Positions 17,301 through 25,851 of a stretch of DNA of 47,417 nucleotides are shown here, piece by piece (the first letter of the stretch is position 1; each line of letters begins with the position of its first letter). This DNA is from Pseudomonadaceae bacterium (GTDB lineage: Bacteria; Pseudomonadota; Gammaproteobacteria; Pseudomonadales; Pseudomonadaceae): positions 1-47,417 of the forward strand of contig REBY01000188.1 in assembly GCA_007692485.1 (NCBI GenBank). Direction: 5' to 3'. Position numbers and translations under genes: made by a program. The notes beneath the pieces were generated by a model. The model saw only the letters and a program-made list of their open reading frames with translations. It was not told where the DNA came from and did not search any database.

Positions 17301-17871
17301 CGCTGAGGCGCCGGGAGTTCAACTGCAGGACTGGTTGGGCGGGCTGCGTTCATCCGCCACCCTGGCTGGATCGATGTTGCTGCAACTGGAAACCGGGCGC
17401 TTGCTCGATGGCAACCCAAAGAACCCGTCGCCACGCTGGAAGCGGGTACTCGGCGCGGTTTGTCGTCACTTGTTGGCTTGCGCCAACGGGCATGCGATAC
17501 AAGGCTGCCTGATCGCCGAAGATGCCAACCTGCTGCTGCATCCCGTGCCGCCTACTGAGGCTCAGGCCGTGTTGCAGGCCTGGTTGCAAGCCTGGCAGCA
17601 GGGGCTCTGTCAGCCGCTGCCGCTGGCGCTGGAGACCGCGATGATCTGGCTCCAGGGCGAGGATGCCGGCAAGGCCAGGCTGCGTTATGAAGGCAGCGAT
17701 TACTTGGCCGGCGAAGTCGATCGCAGTGTCGCCCTGCAGCGCAGCTTCCCGGATTTCGCCAGCTTGCTGGAGGCGGGTTTTGTCGACTGGTCCGAGCAGG
17801 TTTACCGGCCGTTGCTGCAGCTGCAAGCGCAGGAGTTATTGGTTATTTGCCCCGTGGAGGCCTCGGCATGA
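14374..17871 (+). CDS. recC: Exodeoxyribonuclease V subunit gamma, RecC
   Basis: Chi-recognition and strand-splitting subunit of the RecBCD helicase-nuclease that processes double-strand breaks for recombination. The 1165-residue product is slightly longer than E. coli RecC. Family features are the start ASLSPGFMILHGNRLESL, APLENEVVLVQSNGIAQWL, the degenerate helicase domains (HSPQREVEILHDQLLDAF), PMRAIPFRQVCLLGMNDGDYPR and the inactive nuclease-like C-terminus. Start choice: the frame is open from 14350, but ATG 14374 follows GGGAG (14364-14368) with a 5-nt gap and gives the usual N-terminus. The stop overlaps the recB start by ATGA. The order recC-recB-recD with overlaps indicates one coupled operon. 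Confidence 0.96.
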   Translation: MQDASLSPGFMILHGNRLESLRQLVVDWMRENPLAPLENEVVLVQSNGIAQWLEMALAADPEQGGCGIAAALDVQLPAQFLWRLYRDVLGAESVPSSSPLDKQPLTWRLLRLLPALLDDPAFAPLQRFLADDDDCRKRYQLAERLADLFDQYQVYRADWLNDWAAGQDVIRLSRNGARALAEHELWQSALWRAVLADVGSEHVSNSRAGVHPRALDALLSAQQRPAGLPRRVIVFGISSLPAQTLEALAALGRFSQVLLAVLNPCQFYWGDIVADRELLRHQYRRQPAKPDSPLQLDENTLHQHAHPLLAAWGKQGRDYINLLDVHDERASYEARFAAINGGRVDLFELPAGETLLQQLQQDILELRPLAETRTLWPPLASIRRQPQAPAQLSHDASISMHIAHSPQREVEILHDQLLDAFGREPTLRPRDVIVMVPDVDTYAPHIQAVFGQYALDDPRYIPFTLADQNQRGREPLLIALEHLLQLPHSRLPVSEVLDLLDVPALRQRFTLVEADLPTLQRWIEGAGIRWGLDQQRRSARGLPDGMEHNSWRFGWRRMLLGYATGMHGAWGEIEPYDEVGGLDAALIGPLDQLLQALDRHEQALTSAAPPEAWGERLRQLLADFFAASSETDQLLLGQLHESLDQWLELCAEVSLDEALPLNVVAEAWLQGVGQSQLSQRFLAGAVNVCTLMPMRAIPFRQVCLLGMNDGDYPRAQPPLDFDLMANDYRPGDRSRREDDRYLLLEALLSARDSLYISWVGRSIRDNGERPPSVLIGQLRDHLASGWQCADVEHDLLQALTTEHPLQPFSREYFDGSNARLFSYASDWRVLHDSPLLPVTDSALAPPSLSEPIDLMALQRFLRNPVEHFFAQRLKVWFRDAELHSEDDEAFALDGLQRYELSEWLLQRTLASGLDADWTQVLQQESERLSQRGSLPLAGFGELDRQALIAPLAEQLLRYRQLLELWDQPVEQPLAVTAEAPGVQLQDWLGGLRSSATLAGSMLLQLETGRLLDGNPKNPSPRWKRVLGAVCRHLLACANGHAIQGCLIAEDANLLLHPVPPTEAQAVLQAWLQAWQQGLCQPLPLALETAMIWLQGEDAGKARLRYEGSDYLAGEVDRSVALQRSFPDFASLLEAGFVDWSEQVYRPLLQLQAQELLVICPVEASA

Positions 17872-20800
17872 CGGCATCAGCAACCCCGCTGGCCCTGCGC
17901 TGCCCCCTGCGTGGCAGCCGGCTGATCGAAGCCAGTGCCGGCACCGGCAAAACCTTTACCATTTCGGCCCTGTACTTGCGGCTGGTATTGGCGCAGGGGG
18001 CGGAGAACGACTTCCCCAGGGCGCTGCTGCCACCGGATATTCTGGTGGTGACCTTTACCGAGGCCGCCACCCAGGAACTGCGTGACCGTATTCGCGCCCG
18101 CCTGGTCGATGCCGCCAAAGCCTTTCGCCAGGAGCTACCTGATCCTGATCCGATCATTGCCGCCCTGTGCCAGCAAACGCCGCCTGAGCAATGGCCGGCC
18201 AGCGCGCGCAAACTGGACATCGCTGCCCAATGGATGGATCAGGCGGCGGTGTCGACCATCCACAGCTGGTGTCAGCGTATGCTGCGCGAGCATGCCTTCG
18301 ATAGCGGCAGCCTGTTCGAGCAGACACTGGAAACGGACCAGCGCGAGCTGCGTGCCGAGGTCGCTCGCGACTACTGGCGGCAGCACTGCTATCCACTGAC
18401 CGGTGCGGCGCTGGCCTGGGTCGCGCATAACTGGCAAACCCCGGATGCCTTGCTCGGGTCTTTGCGGGCGTTGCTGGACGATCAGTTGCCTGCGCCCCAG
18501 GGCAGCCTGGAAGCTGTGGTAACTGATACCCTGGCGCAGCGAGCCCAGGCCTTGGCTGAACTGAAAGCCCCTTGGATGCAATGGGCTAATGAGCTGCAGC
18601 AGTTGCTGGAACAGGCCGTCGAGCAAAAACAGGTCGACGGTCGCAAGCTGCAACGCCGCTTTTTTGCTCCCTGGTTTGATGCTTTACGGGCCTGGGCAGC
18701 GGATGTCGACCAGGACAAGCTGGCGCTGACCGACTCGGCCTGGCAGCGCTTGAGCGAAGAGGGGCTGGCTGAAGCCTGGAAAACCGGCAGCCCGCCCGAT
18801 CACCCGGCGCCACGGCAGCTCCCCGAGCTGCGCCAAGCCTTGGCTGACTTGATATCGCCCCAGGAGGCCGCCCTGAATCATGCGGCCAGCTGGATTGCCG
18901 AGCGCTTTGAACAGGAGCAACGCCGCCGCGCGCAAATGGGGTTTGATGACATGCTCAAGCGCCTGGATGCCGCGCTACAGAGTGACAATGGTGACCGTTT
19001 GGCGGCGGTGATCCGCGAGCAGTTTCCGGTCGCGCTGATCGACGAGTTTCAGGATACCGACCCGATGCAGTACCGTATTTTCAATGCGGTGTATCGCGTG
19101 GCAGAGAATGATCAGGACTCGGCGCTGCTGCTGATCGGCGACCCCAAGCAGGCGATCTACAGTTTTCGTGGCGCAGATATCCACACCTATCTCAGTGCGC
19201 GGCGAGCGACTGCTGGGCGGCACGAGAACCTGGATACCAACTACCGTTCCAGCCAGAGCATGGTGGCGGCGGTCAATCGGGTGTTCGAACTGGCAGAAAC
19301 CAGCAACCCTCAGGGCGCGTTTCATTTCAAACAGGGCAGTGAGAACCCCTTGCCCTTTTTGCCGGTGCTGGCGCAGGGGCGTAAAGACGTCTGGCAGCGT
19401 GATGGCGCACCCGCTCCGGCGCTGAGCGTCTGGCAGCTGGACAGCCAGGAGCCCTTGAGCGGCGATGTCTATCGCGAACAGATGGCCGAGCGCTGCGCCA
19501 GTGCCATGGTCGATATGCTCAATGCCGGCCAGCAGGGCACTGCCGGTTTTGCCCACCCTGACAAACCCTTTGCCAGCGTCAAGCCGGCCGATATGGCGGT
19601 GCTGGTTCGCACCGGTAAAGAGGCTCAATGCATTCGCCGTGCCTTGGCCGCCCGTGGGGTACGCAGTGTTTACCTGTCAGACAAGGATTCAGTATTCGCC
19701 AGCCTGGAGGCGCGCGACGTATTGCGCTGGCTGCGCGCCTGCGCTGACCCCGGTAATGATGGCCTGTTGCGCGCGGCACTCGCCAGCCCCAGCCTGGGCT
19801 TGAGCTGGGCCGAACTGGAACGCCTGAACGAAGATGAGCGTTACTGGGAGCAGCGGGTCGATCAGTTCCATGGCTTGCGGCGCTTGTGGCTGCGCCAGGG
19901 TGTCTTGCCCATGCTGCAGCAGTTGCTGCATGTCTTCCAGTTGCCGGCGCGACTGCTACTGCAAAGCGATGGTGAACGGCGGCTGACCAACTTGCTGCAC
20001 TTGGCCGAGCTATTGCAGCGTGCCGCCCGTGAACTGGATGGTGAGCAGGCGCTGATTCGTCATCTGGCCGAATTGCTCGAGGATGCCAGCGGTAATAGTT
20101 CGGATGACCAGATCCTGCGGCTGGAAAGTGACGCTGAACTGGTCAAGGTAGTGACCATCCACAAATCCAAAGGCCTGGAATACCCACTGGTTTTCTTGCC
20201 CTTTATTGCCCACAGTCGCCCGGCAGACGGCAAACGTCCGCTCTGGCTGCATGAGGGTGACGCGCGCCAGTTGCATCTGCGCCCCGACGAAGACGCGGTC
20301 GCACTGGCCGATGTCGAGCGCCTGGGTGAAGACCTGCGCTTGCTCTATGTGGCCCTGACCCGCGCCCGGCACGCTTGCTGGTTAGGCATTGCAGACCTGA
20401 AAAGCGGTAACCGTAAGTCCTCGGTGTTACACCGCAGCGCCTTGGCCTGGCTACTGGCCGGCGGGCAGCCATTACAACAAAGCGCCCAACTGACCGAGTG
20501 GCTGCAGGCCTGGCAACAGCCTCCGGCCCTTTGTGTCTTGCCTGCCCCCGAGGCGAATGACGACTGCTATCAGCCCGATACGGTTACGCCAGCGGCCATC
20601 AGCGAGCGCCAGCCGAGCCATCCGGCCTTCGAGCGCTGGTGGGTTGGTTCCTACAGCGCGCTGGTCAATGGCCAGGAAAGTTACTCGCTCGACCATGATG
20701 CCAAGGCGGTGTTTATGCCGCCGACGGCAAGCACCGGGCTGACCCCGCACAACTTCCCGCGTGGCCCGCAGCCAGGGGTGTTTCTGCATGGGCTGTTGGA

Positions 20801-21485
20801 GCTGGCGGCGGATGAAGGCTTTGCCGCGTTTGCCCAGCCAGAAAAGCGCAAACAGCTACTGATTCCCCGTTGCCAGCGGCGCAACTGGGGGGAGTGGAGT
20901 GACTGTCTGAACGACTGGTTTGGCCGTTTGCTGGAGCACCCCTGGTTCCTGAGCGGGAAAGCCTTCAGCCTGGCCGAGCTCAAACCGGGTCAGTATCAGA
21001 GCGAATTGCAGTTCATGTTCGCTGCGCATGGCGTTGCTGCGCAACAGATTGATGCCCTGGTGCGTCCTGAAACCCTGGATGCCGAGCACTACCCCCGCTT
21101 GGGCGCGGATCAACTCAATGGCCTGTTCAAAGGCTATATCGATCTGGTGTTTGAACATGATGGGCGTTATTGGGTGCTGGATTACAAATCCAACTGGCTG
21201 GGCCCGGATGCCAGCAGCTACAGCGCGGCTGAGATGTATCGCAGCGTGCAGGAACACCGTTACGACCTGCAGTATGTATTCTATGTGCTGGCCCTGCACC
21301 GCCAGTTGCGCGCCCGTTTGCCGGACTACGACTATGACCGGCATATGGGCGGCGCGGTGTACTGGTTCCTGCGTGGCGTCGATGCGGACAGCGGCGGCCT
21401 TTGGCAGGCCCGCCCGTCACGGGAATTGATTGAAGCGCTGGACCGGCTGTTTGCCGGTCAGACGCAGGAGGCCGCTCATGCCTGA
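17868..21485 (+). CDS. recB: Exodeoxyribonuclease V subunit beta, RecB
   Basis: 3'-5' helicase and the sole nuclease of RecBCD, also responsible for RecA loading. The 1205-residue protein has the superfamily I motifs EASAGTGKT (residues 21-29, Walker A), DEFQDTD (from Asp392), LLIGDPKQAIYSFRGADI and VVTIHKSKGLEYP. The C-terminal nuclease domain keeps its catalytic residues: Asp1092 in YIDLV, and Asp1105 and Lys1107 in LDYKSN, with the same 13-residue spacing as E. coli Asp1067/Asp1080/Lys1082. It therefore appears fully active. ATG 17868 overlaps the recC stop and is preceded by GGAGG. Confidence 0.97.
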   Translation: MTASATPLALRCPLRGSRLIEASAGTGKTFTISALYLRLVLAQGAENDFPRALLPPDILVVTFTEAATQELRDRIRARLVDAAKAFRQELPDPDPIIAALCQQTPPEQWPASARKLDIAAQWMDQAAVSTIHSWCQRMLREHAFDSGSLFEQTLETDQRELRAEVARDYWRQHCYPLTGAALAWVAHNWQTPDALLGSLRALLDDQLPAPQGSLEAVVTDTLAQRAQALAELKAPWMQWANELQQLLEQAVEQKQVDGRKLQRRFFAPWFDALRAWAADVDQDKLALTDSAWQRLSEEGLAEAWKTGSPPDHPAPRQLPELRQALADLISPQEAALNHAASWIAERFEQEQRRRAQMGFDDMLKRLDAALQSDNGDRLAAVIREQFPVALIDEFQDTDPMQYRIFNAVYRVAENDQDSALLLIGDPKQAIYSFRGADIHTYLSARRATAGRHENLDTNYRSSQSMVAAVNRVFELAETSNPQGAFHFKQGSENPLPFLPVLAQGRKDVWQRDGAPAPALSVWQLDSQEPLSGDVYREQMAERCASAMVDMLNAGQQGTAGFAHPDKPFASVKPADMAVLVRTGKEAQCIRRALAARGVRSVYLSDKDSVFASLEARDVLRWLRACADPGNDGLLRAALASPSLGLSWAELERLNEDERYWEQRVDQFHGLRRLWLRQGVLPMLQQLLHVFQLPARLLLQSDGERRLTNLLHLAELLQRAARELDGEQALIRHLAELLEDASGNSSDDQILRLESDAELVKVVTIHKSKGLEYPLVFLPFIAHSRPADGKRPLWLHEGDARQLHLRPDEDAVALADVERLGEDLRLLYVALTRARHACWLGIADLKSGNRKSSVLHRSALAWLLAGGQPLQQSAQLTEWLQAWQQPPALCVLPAPEANDDCYQPDTVTPAAISERQPSHPAFERWWVGSYSALVNGQESYSLDHDAKAVFMPPTASTGLTPHNFPRGPQPGVFLHGLLELAADEGFAAFAQPEKRKQLLIPRCQRRNWGEWSDCLNDWFGRLLEHPWFLSGKAFSLAELKPGQYQSELQFMFAAHGVAAQQIDALVRPETLDAEHYPRLGADQLNGLFKGYIDLVFEHDGRYWVLDYKSNWLGPDASSYSAAEMYRSVQEHRYDLQYVFYVLALHRQLRARLPDYDYDRHMGGAVYWFLRGVDADSGGLWQARPSRELIEALDRLFAGQTQEAAHA

Positions 21486-23523
21486 GCAATTTGATTTATT
21501 GGCGGACACGCCGGTAACCGCTGCCTGGCTGCAAGACAGCCAGCCGTTGCTGGCGCTGCTGGATGCCTGGCAAACACTGGGCTGGCTGCGCCCGCTGGAT
21601 CGTGCGCTGGCAGGCTTTCTCTATGAGCAAGCGCCGGATTGCCCGCCACTGGTTCTGTTGGCCGCTGCCCTGGTCAGCCATCAGCTTGGTCACGGCCATG
21701 TCTGCCTGGATTTGGGGACCACCCTGGAAGAGCCTGATTTTGCCCTATCGCTACCCCCGGAAGGGGCTGAGGCCGGAACGGCGCCGCTACCCTCTGCGGT
21801 GCTGCAGTCGATTGCGGTAACCGATTGGGTGGCTGCGTTGAGTGGCAGTGCAGTCGTGGATAGCGTCAACCCGCACAGCGGGGTGCGCCCCCTGGTGCTG
21901 GTTGGCCAGCGCCTGTATTTGCGCCGCTACTGGCAGTACGAGCGCAATGTGGTGGCTGATCTGAGCGCGCGGTTGCAGATGCCATTGCCGGTCGAAGCTG
22001 ATTTTGCCCAGCGCCTGCAGGGGTTGTTTAGTGGCAGCCAGCAAGCGCCGGACTGGCAACTGCTCGCCTGCGCCCTGGCGGCGCGCGGCCGCTTCAGTAT
22101 TATTACCGGGGGGCCTGGCACGGGCAAAACCACCACCGTGGTGCGTTTGCTGGCGTTGCTGCAAACCCCCGCCGTAGCCGCCGGGCAGCCGCTGCGCATT
22201 CGGCTCGCCGCGCCAACGGGCAAGGCCGCTGCACGGCTGACCGAATCCATTGGCCGCCAGGTGGGTGAGTTGCCGGTAGACGAGGCGGTCAAGCTTGAGA
22301 TTCCAAAGACAGTGGGCACCTTGCACCGCTTGCTGGGCAGCTTGCCGCACAGCCGGCATTTCCGCCATCACCGCGATAACCCGCTGGCGCTGGATGTGTT
22401 GGTGATCGACGAAGCCTCAATGATTGATCTGGAAATGATGGCCTGCGTACTAGCGGCCTTGCCGGCCAATGCGCGCCTGATCCTGCTCGGTGACAAGGAC
22501 CAGTTGGCCTCGGTGGAAGCCGGCGCGGTGTTGGGTGATTTGTGCCGTAATGCCGATCAGGGCTTTTACAGCCCGGCTACTCAGAGTTGGCTGCAAGAGG
22601 TCAGTGGGCAGTTGCTGGCGCCAGCGGGTTTGCAAGTGGGCGAGCAGAGTCAGCACGCGCTGGAGCAACAGACGGCCATGCTGCGTTACTCGCACCGCTT
22701 TGGTGGCGACAGCGGTATTGGCGAGCTGGCGCGGGCAGTGAATCGCTGCGCGGATCAGCAAGCCCGGCAGCTGCTGCAAGCAGATGCATTTGCTGATATT
22801 CAGCAGCGCAGCCTGAGTTCGCCCAAGGACCCGGCCTTTGCTGCCTGTGTGCTGGGTAATGACGCGCTGCCGGGCTATCAGCACTATCTGCAGCTGCTCG
22901 ATGCAGAGCGACCACCGGCGGCTACACCCGCCGAGAGTGACCTGTGGCAGGACTGGGCACGTGGGGTACTGACAAGCTTTGACCAGTTCCAGTTGCTGTG
23001 CGCGGTGCGCAAGGGTGACTGGGGGGTAGAGGCGATCAACCAGCGGGTAGCCACGTTGCTGCATGCCCGTGGGCTGACGCCGGCTGATCAGGGCTGGTAC
23101 GAAGGCCGGCCGGTGTTGGTTACCCGCAATGACTATGCGCTGGGTTTGATGAACGGCGATATCGGCATTGCCCTGCGCATTGCCGAACCCGCCTTGCAGC
23201 CTGGGATGCCGGAGCGGCAGGCCTTGCGCGTGGCCTTTGCGCGCAATGATGGCAGTGGCGGTATTCGCTTTGTATTGCCCAGCCGCTTGCCCGAGGTCGA
23301 TAGTGTCTTTGCCATGACGGTGCACAAGTCCCAGGGTTCGGAATTCGCCCATGCCGCCCTGGTGTTGCCGCCGGCGCGCAACCCGGTACTGACCAAGGAG
23401 CTGGTGTATACCGCGATCACTCGCGCCAGTCAGCGCTTTACCTTGCTGGAAAGTCGTGGGGGTGTATTTGAAGAAGCGGTGCGCACCCCGGTACGGCGCA
23501 TCAGCGGCCTGAAGCTGGACTGA
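21478..23523 (+). CDS. recD: Exodeoxyribonuclease V subunit alpha, RecD
   Basis: 5'-3' superfamily I helicase of RecBCD that sets nuclease activity and responds to Chi. The 681-residue product is longer than E. coli RecD (about 608). Walker A is GGPGTGKTTT with Lys217, Walker B is VLVIDEASMIDLEMM, then LLGDKDQLASVEAGAVLGD. The C-terminal motif is FAMTVHKSQGSEF, followed by LVYTAITRAS. ATG 21478 overlaps the recB stop by 8 bp and the open frame further upstream is inside recB. It ends 5 bp before the end of the convergent yigZ-like gene. Confidence 0.96.
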   Translation: MPEQFDLLADTPVTAAWLQDSQPLLALLDAWQTLGWLRPLDRALAGFLYEQAPDCPPLVLLAAALVSHQLGHGHVCLDLGTTLEEPDFALSLPPEGAEAGTAPLPSAVLQSIAVTDWVAALSGSAVVDSVNPHSGVRPLVLVGQRLYLRRYWQYERNVVADLSARLQMPLPVEADFAQRLQGLFSGSQQAPDWQLLACALAARGRFSIITGGPGTGKTTTVVRLLALLQTPAVAAGQPLRIRLAAPTGKAAARLTESIGRQVGELPVDEAVKLEIPKTVGTLHRLLGSLPHSRHFRHHRDNPLALDVLVIDEASMIDLEMMACVLAALPANARLILLGDKDQLASVEAGAVLGDLCRNADQGFYSPATQSWLQEVSGQLLAPAGLQVGEQSQHALEQQTAMLRYSHRFGGDSGIGELARAVNRCADQQARQLLQADAFADIQQRSLSSPKDPAFAACVLGNDALPGYQHYLQLLDAERPPAATPAESDLWQDWARGVLTSFDQFQLLCAVRKGDWGVEAINQRVATLLHARGLTPADQGWYEGRPVLVTRNDYALGLMNGDIGIALRIAEPALQPGMPERQALRVAFARNDGSGGIRFVLPSRLPEVDSVFAMTVHKSQGSEFAHAALVLPPARNPVLTKELVYTAITRASQRFTLLESRGGVFEEAVRTPVRRISGLKLD

Positions 23524-23528
23524 GCGGG

Positions 23529-24119
23529 TCAGCCCTCGGCGTCAGTCCAGACCAGCTCACCTCGGCAAACCTGTTGCAGCTGGTCGAGAAAATCCTCTGC
23601 GGCGGCGGCATCCAGGCGAACATCCAGTTGCACGCAGTGATTGTGATTGACCGCCAGCAGCTCACCCGCCATTTGATACAGCAGGCGCCGGGCGGTGCTT
23701 TCCTGGGCAAAGGGTAGTTGGCAAAGCAGGCTGCGCTGGCGTACCAGGAGTATACGTTCGGCGTGCAGCAGGGATTGGGCAATGGCATCGGTATAGGCAC
23801 GCACCAGCCCGCCGGCACCCAGCTTGGTACCGCCGAAATAGCGCACCACGGTCGCCAGTACGCCATCGAGTTGCTGGTGGCGCAGCACCTCCAGCATCGG
23901 CCGCCCGGCCGTACCCGATGGCTCGCCATCATCCACCGCCGCACTATGCCCGCCGGCCAGCAAGGCCCAGCACACATGGGCCGCATCCGGGTGCGCGGCG
24001 CGCAATTCAGCCACCCGTTGCTGGGCCGCAGCGCGGTCGCTGACCGGCTCTACACAGCCGATAAAACGGCTTTTGCGGATATCCAGGGTGTGGCTGACAG
24101 GTTGGGCCAGGCTGTACAT
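23529..24119 (-). CDS. yigZ: YigZ/IMPACT family protein
   Basis: 196-residue member of the UPF0029/IMPACT family. The N-terminal domain has KSRFIGCVEPVSD, HVCWALLAGG, DDGEPSGTAGRPMLEVL and VVRYFGGTKLGAGGLVRAY, all classical family signatures. The C-terminal DUF1949 ferredoxin-like region is shorter and more variable. Bacterial members have no settled biochemical role; links to translation control come from the eukaryotic IMPACT protein. The ATG (24119) overlaps the stop of the upstream C26 amidase gene by one base (TGATG), implying coupling. The longer open frame to 24215 lies inside that gene and is rejected as the start. Confidence 0.9.
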   Translation of the reverse strand: MYSLAQPVSHTLDIRKSRFIGCVEPVSDRAAAQQRVAELRAAHPDAAHVCWALLAGGHSAAVDDGEPSGTAGRPMLEVLRHQQLDGVLATVVRYFGGTKLGAGGLVRAYTDAIAQSLLHAERILLVRQRSLLCQLPFAQESTARRLLYQMAGELLAVNHNHCVQLDVRLDAAAAEDFLDQLQQVCRGELVWTDAEG

Positions 24120-24802
24120 CAGGACTTTGCCAGCATCCGGCCTTTGGCCACAGCAATCAGCCTGCCGAACAAGCGTCGATGGCGTGGGCTGAGAATAAGG
24201 AACTCTGGATGCCACTGCACGCCGATCAGAAAGGGACGGTTGGGGTCTTCAATGGCCTGAACGATGCCGTCGAGGTCGCGCCCGGTAATTACCAATCCTT
24301 TACCTACCTGGTCGATGGCCTGGTTGTGCAGGCTGTTGATGCGGCAATGGTCGGCGCGCATCAGCTGGCTCAACTGGCTGTTACTGTCTACGTGCAGGGT
24401 TTTCAGCGGCAGTATGGTCCAGCGGTTGGACGTCATCTTGCGGTGTGATTTCAGCTCCTGAAACAGGTTGCCGCCCAGCCGGGCATTGAGCAGTTGCGCG
24501 CCACGGCAAATACCCAGCAAGGGCAAGCGGTTATCCAGCGCATCATCAATCACTGCCGCTTCCAGCGCATCGCGCTCCGGGTCATATTTGGGGTGCACTT
24601 CAGGTTCAGCTGCGTAGAGTACCGGATCAATATCATGCCCGCCGGTCACTACCACAGCGTCATAACGCAGCTGCCGCCAGTCATCACTGGGGCGCACCTG
24701 CAAGGGTGTTGCACCGTACCAGCGTACGGCACAGGCAACCAGAAAGCGTGGACCAAAGGCGCCCTTTTGCGGGCCGGTGATGGCAACAACGGGTTTACTC
24801 AT
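24119..24802 (-). CDS. C26-family gamma-glutamyl hydrolase/amidase (PuuD-like class I glutamine amidotransferase fold)
   Basis: 227-residue predicted cytoplasmic Cys-His-Glu hydrolase. Family elements are VVTGGHDIDPVLY (residues 51-63), the nucleophile elbow GICRGAQLLN with Cys99, and GVQWHPE with His198 and Glu200. PuuD-type enzymes cleave gamma-glutamyl amides such as gamma-glutamyl-GABA. The protein lies between a GS-fold amidoligase (upstream, 4-bp ATGA overlap) and a YigZ protein (downstream, one-base overlap). It most likely hydrolyses the product of that ligase or supplies ammonia to it; both are inferences. ATG 24802 is chosen because it overlaps the previous stop. Confidence 0.87.
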   Translation of the reverse strand: MSKPVVAITGPQKGAFGPRFLVACAVRWYGATPLQVRPSDDWRQLRYDAVVVTGGHDIDPVLYAAEPEVHPKYDPERDALEAAVIDDALDNRLPLLGICRGAQLLNARLGGNLFQELKSHRKMTSNRWTILPLKTLHVDSNSQLSQLMRADHCRINSLHNQAIDQVGKGLVITGRDLDGIVQAIEDPNRPFLIGVQWHPEFLILSPRHRRLFGRLIAVAKGRMLAKS

Positions 24803-25794
24803 TTGATCTCGCACAGCCAGTCGCGGTTGACGCGATGTTCCCACTTGTCCAGCAAGCGGCCAAGGCCTTGTTCCCAGTACTCGCCATAGGCTTCACAGCA
24901 CGCTTGCAGGCGTGGGCGGTCATTAGCCAGGTGCTCCACTTGCAGCCAGTCTTTCCAGGAGACATGCAAACCCCAACCGGGTTGGTCGATCAGGCAGTCG
25001 GGCAGTCGATAATGAAAAGTTGGACGTTCCTTGATCAGCTCGTCAGCGGCCTTGGCCAGAACCCGTTTTTCATCGATATGCTTGAACAGGGGCAGCATAT
25101 CCAGTGCACGGTTGCGGGTCGGGTTATCGCGCAGGTAATCATCGATCAGGTCGTTGATCGGTGGCCAGTAATCGGCGCTGATCACCTTGCGCACATACTC
25201 CTTGGGGAAGGGATCGACATAGCTGGTCAGGCGCCGGGTAATATTGATATCGGCGCGGGTCTTGATCCAGTCATACAGGCAAAGAAATGCTTTAATGTAG
25301 GCGGTGATCGTGTCGGCTTCGCAGTCCGGCACTTCCGGGTTGAACTGCATACCAAAGGCGTTGGTAATACGGTCACCGGTCCCTTTGGCGCCGGCACGGC
25401 GCAGGTGATCAATCAGCTCATCCACTTCGCCGAGGCGGTCAAGCGGCAGCGGTGGGCTGACCAGTTCCATTGGTACCAGGCCTTCGGACACCCATTTGAG
25501 CGCGTCTTCGGCGGAATTCATCAGCTCATCGCCCAGGTCATGCTTTTTACGTTCTTCGCGGCCGAGTTTTTTCAGCAAACGAAAATCGAACTCCACCACC
25601 CAGTCACCGGCTGAGTCGCCGACCAGGGTACGTTCATACCGGCTGGTCTGTTCGACCGTGCAATCGAGAAAGTCAGCGGCCAGGCGGGCCAGTTGGTCCA
25701 GCGTCAGGCCGTTCATCTCCAGCTCGACGCCCACCCGGCGCTGCTTACCGTCAGCATTTGTCTGCCGTGGCGGCATGGGGAATTCAATGGGCAT
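24799..25794 (-). CDS. Amidoligase family protein (GS-fold COOH-NH2 ligase, Amidoligase_2-like)
   Basis: 331-residue protein of the putative amidoligase family, distant relatives of glutamine synthetase that are thought to form amide bonds using ATP. The conserved metal strand VGVELEMNGL carries Glu24 and Glu26. It is followed by VVEFDFRLL, MELVSPPL, NAFGMQFNPEVPD (the H/N-P element) and an ITRRLTSYVDPFP stretch. No transmembrane or signal segment is seen. The open frame begins at TTG 25800, but ATG 25794 is preferred because AAGGA lies 6 nt before it. The pairing with a C26 hydrolase gene is known in comparative genomics of these ligases. The substrate has not been established and cannot be read from the sequence. 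Confidence 0.83.
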   Translation of the reverse strand: MPIEFPMPPRQTNADGKQRRVGVELEMNGLTLDQLARLAADFLDCTVEQTSRYERTLVGDSAGDWVVEFDFRLLKKLGREERKKHDLGDELMNSAEDALKWVSEGLVPMELVSPPLPLDRLGEVDELIDHLRRAGAKGTGDRITNAFGMQFNPEVPDCEADTITAYIKAFLCLYDWIKTRADINITRRLTSYVDPFPKEYVRKVISADYWPPINDLIDDYLRDNPTRNRALDMLPLFKHIDEKRVLAKAADELIKERPTFHYRLPDCLIDQPGWGLHVSWKDWLQVEHLANDRPRLQACCEAYGEYWEQGLGRLLDKWEHRVNRDWLCEIK

Positions 25795-25831
25795 GGGCAA
25801 TCCTTAAAAAACAATGCAATGATCCTAACAT

Positions 25832-25850
25832 ACCGGGGTGTCAGCCCGGT
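25832..25850. terminator. Hairpin between ggt and the amidoligase gene
   Basis: ACCGGG (25832-25837) and CCCGGT (25845-25850) form a perfect 6-bp stem with a 7-nt loop, directly after the ggt stop on the minus strand. No T-tract follows in that direction, so it may only attenuate transcription into the amidoligase gene or protect the mRNA end. Confidence 0.35.
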
Positions 25851-25851
25851 G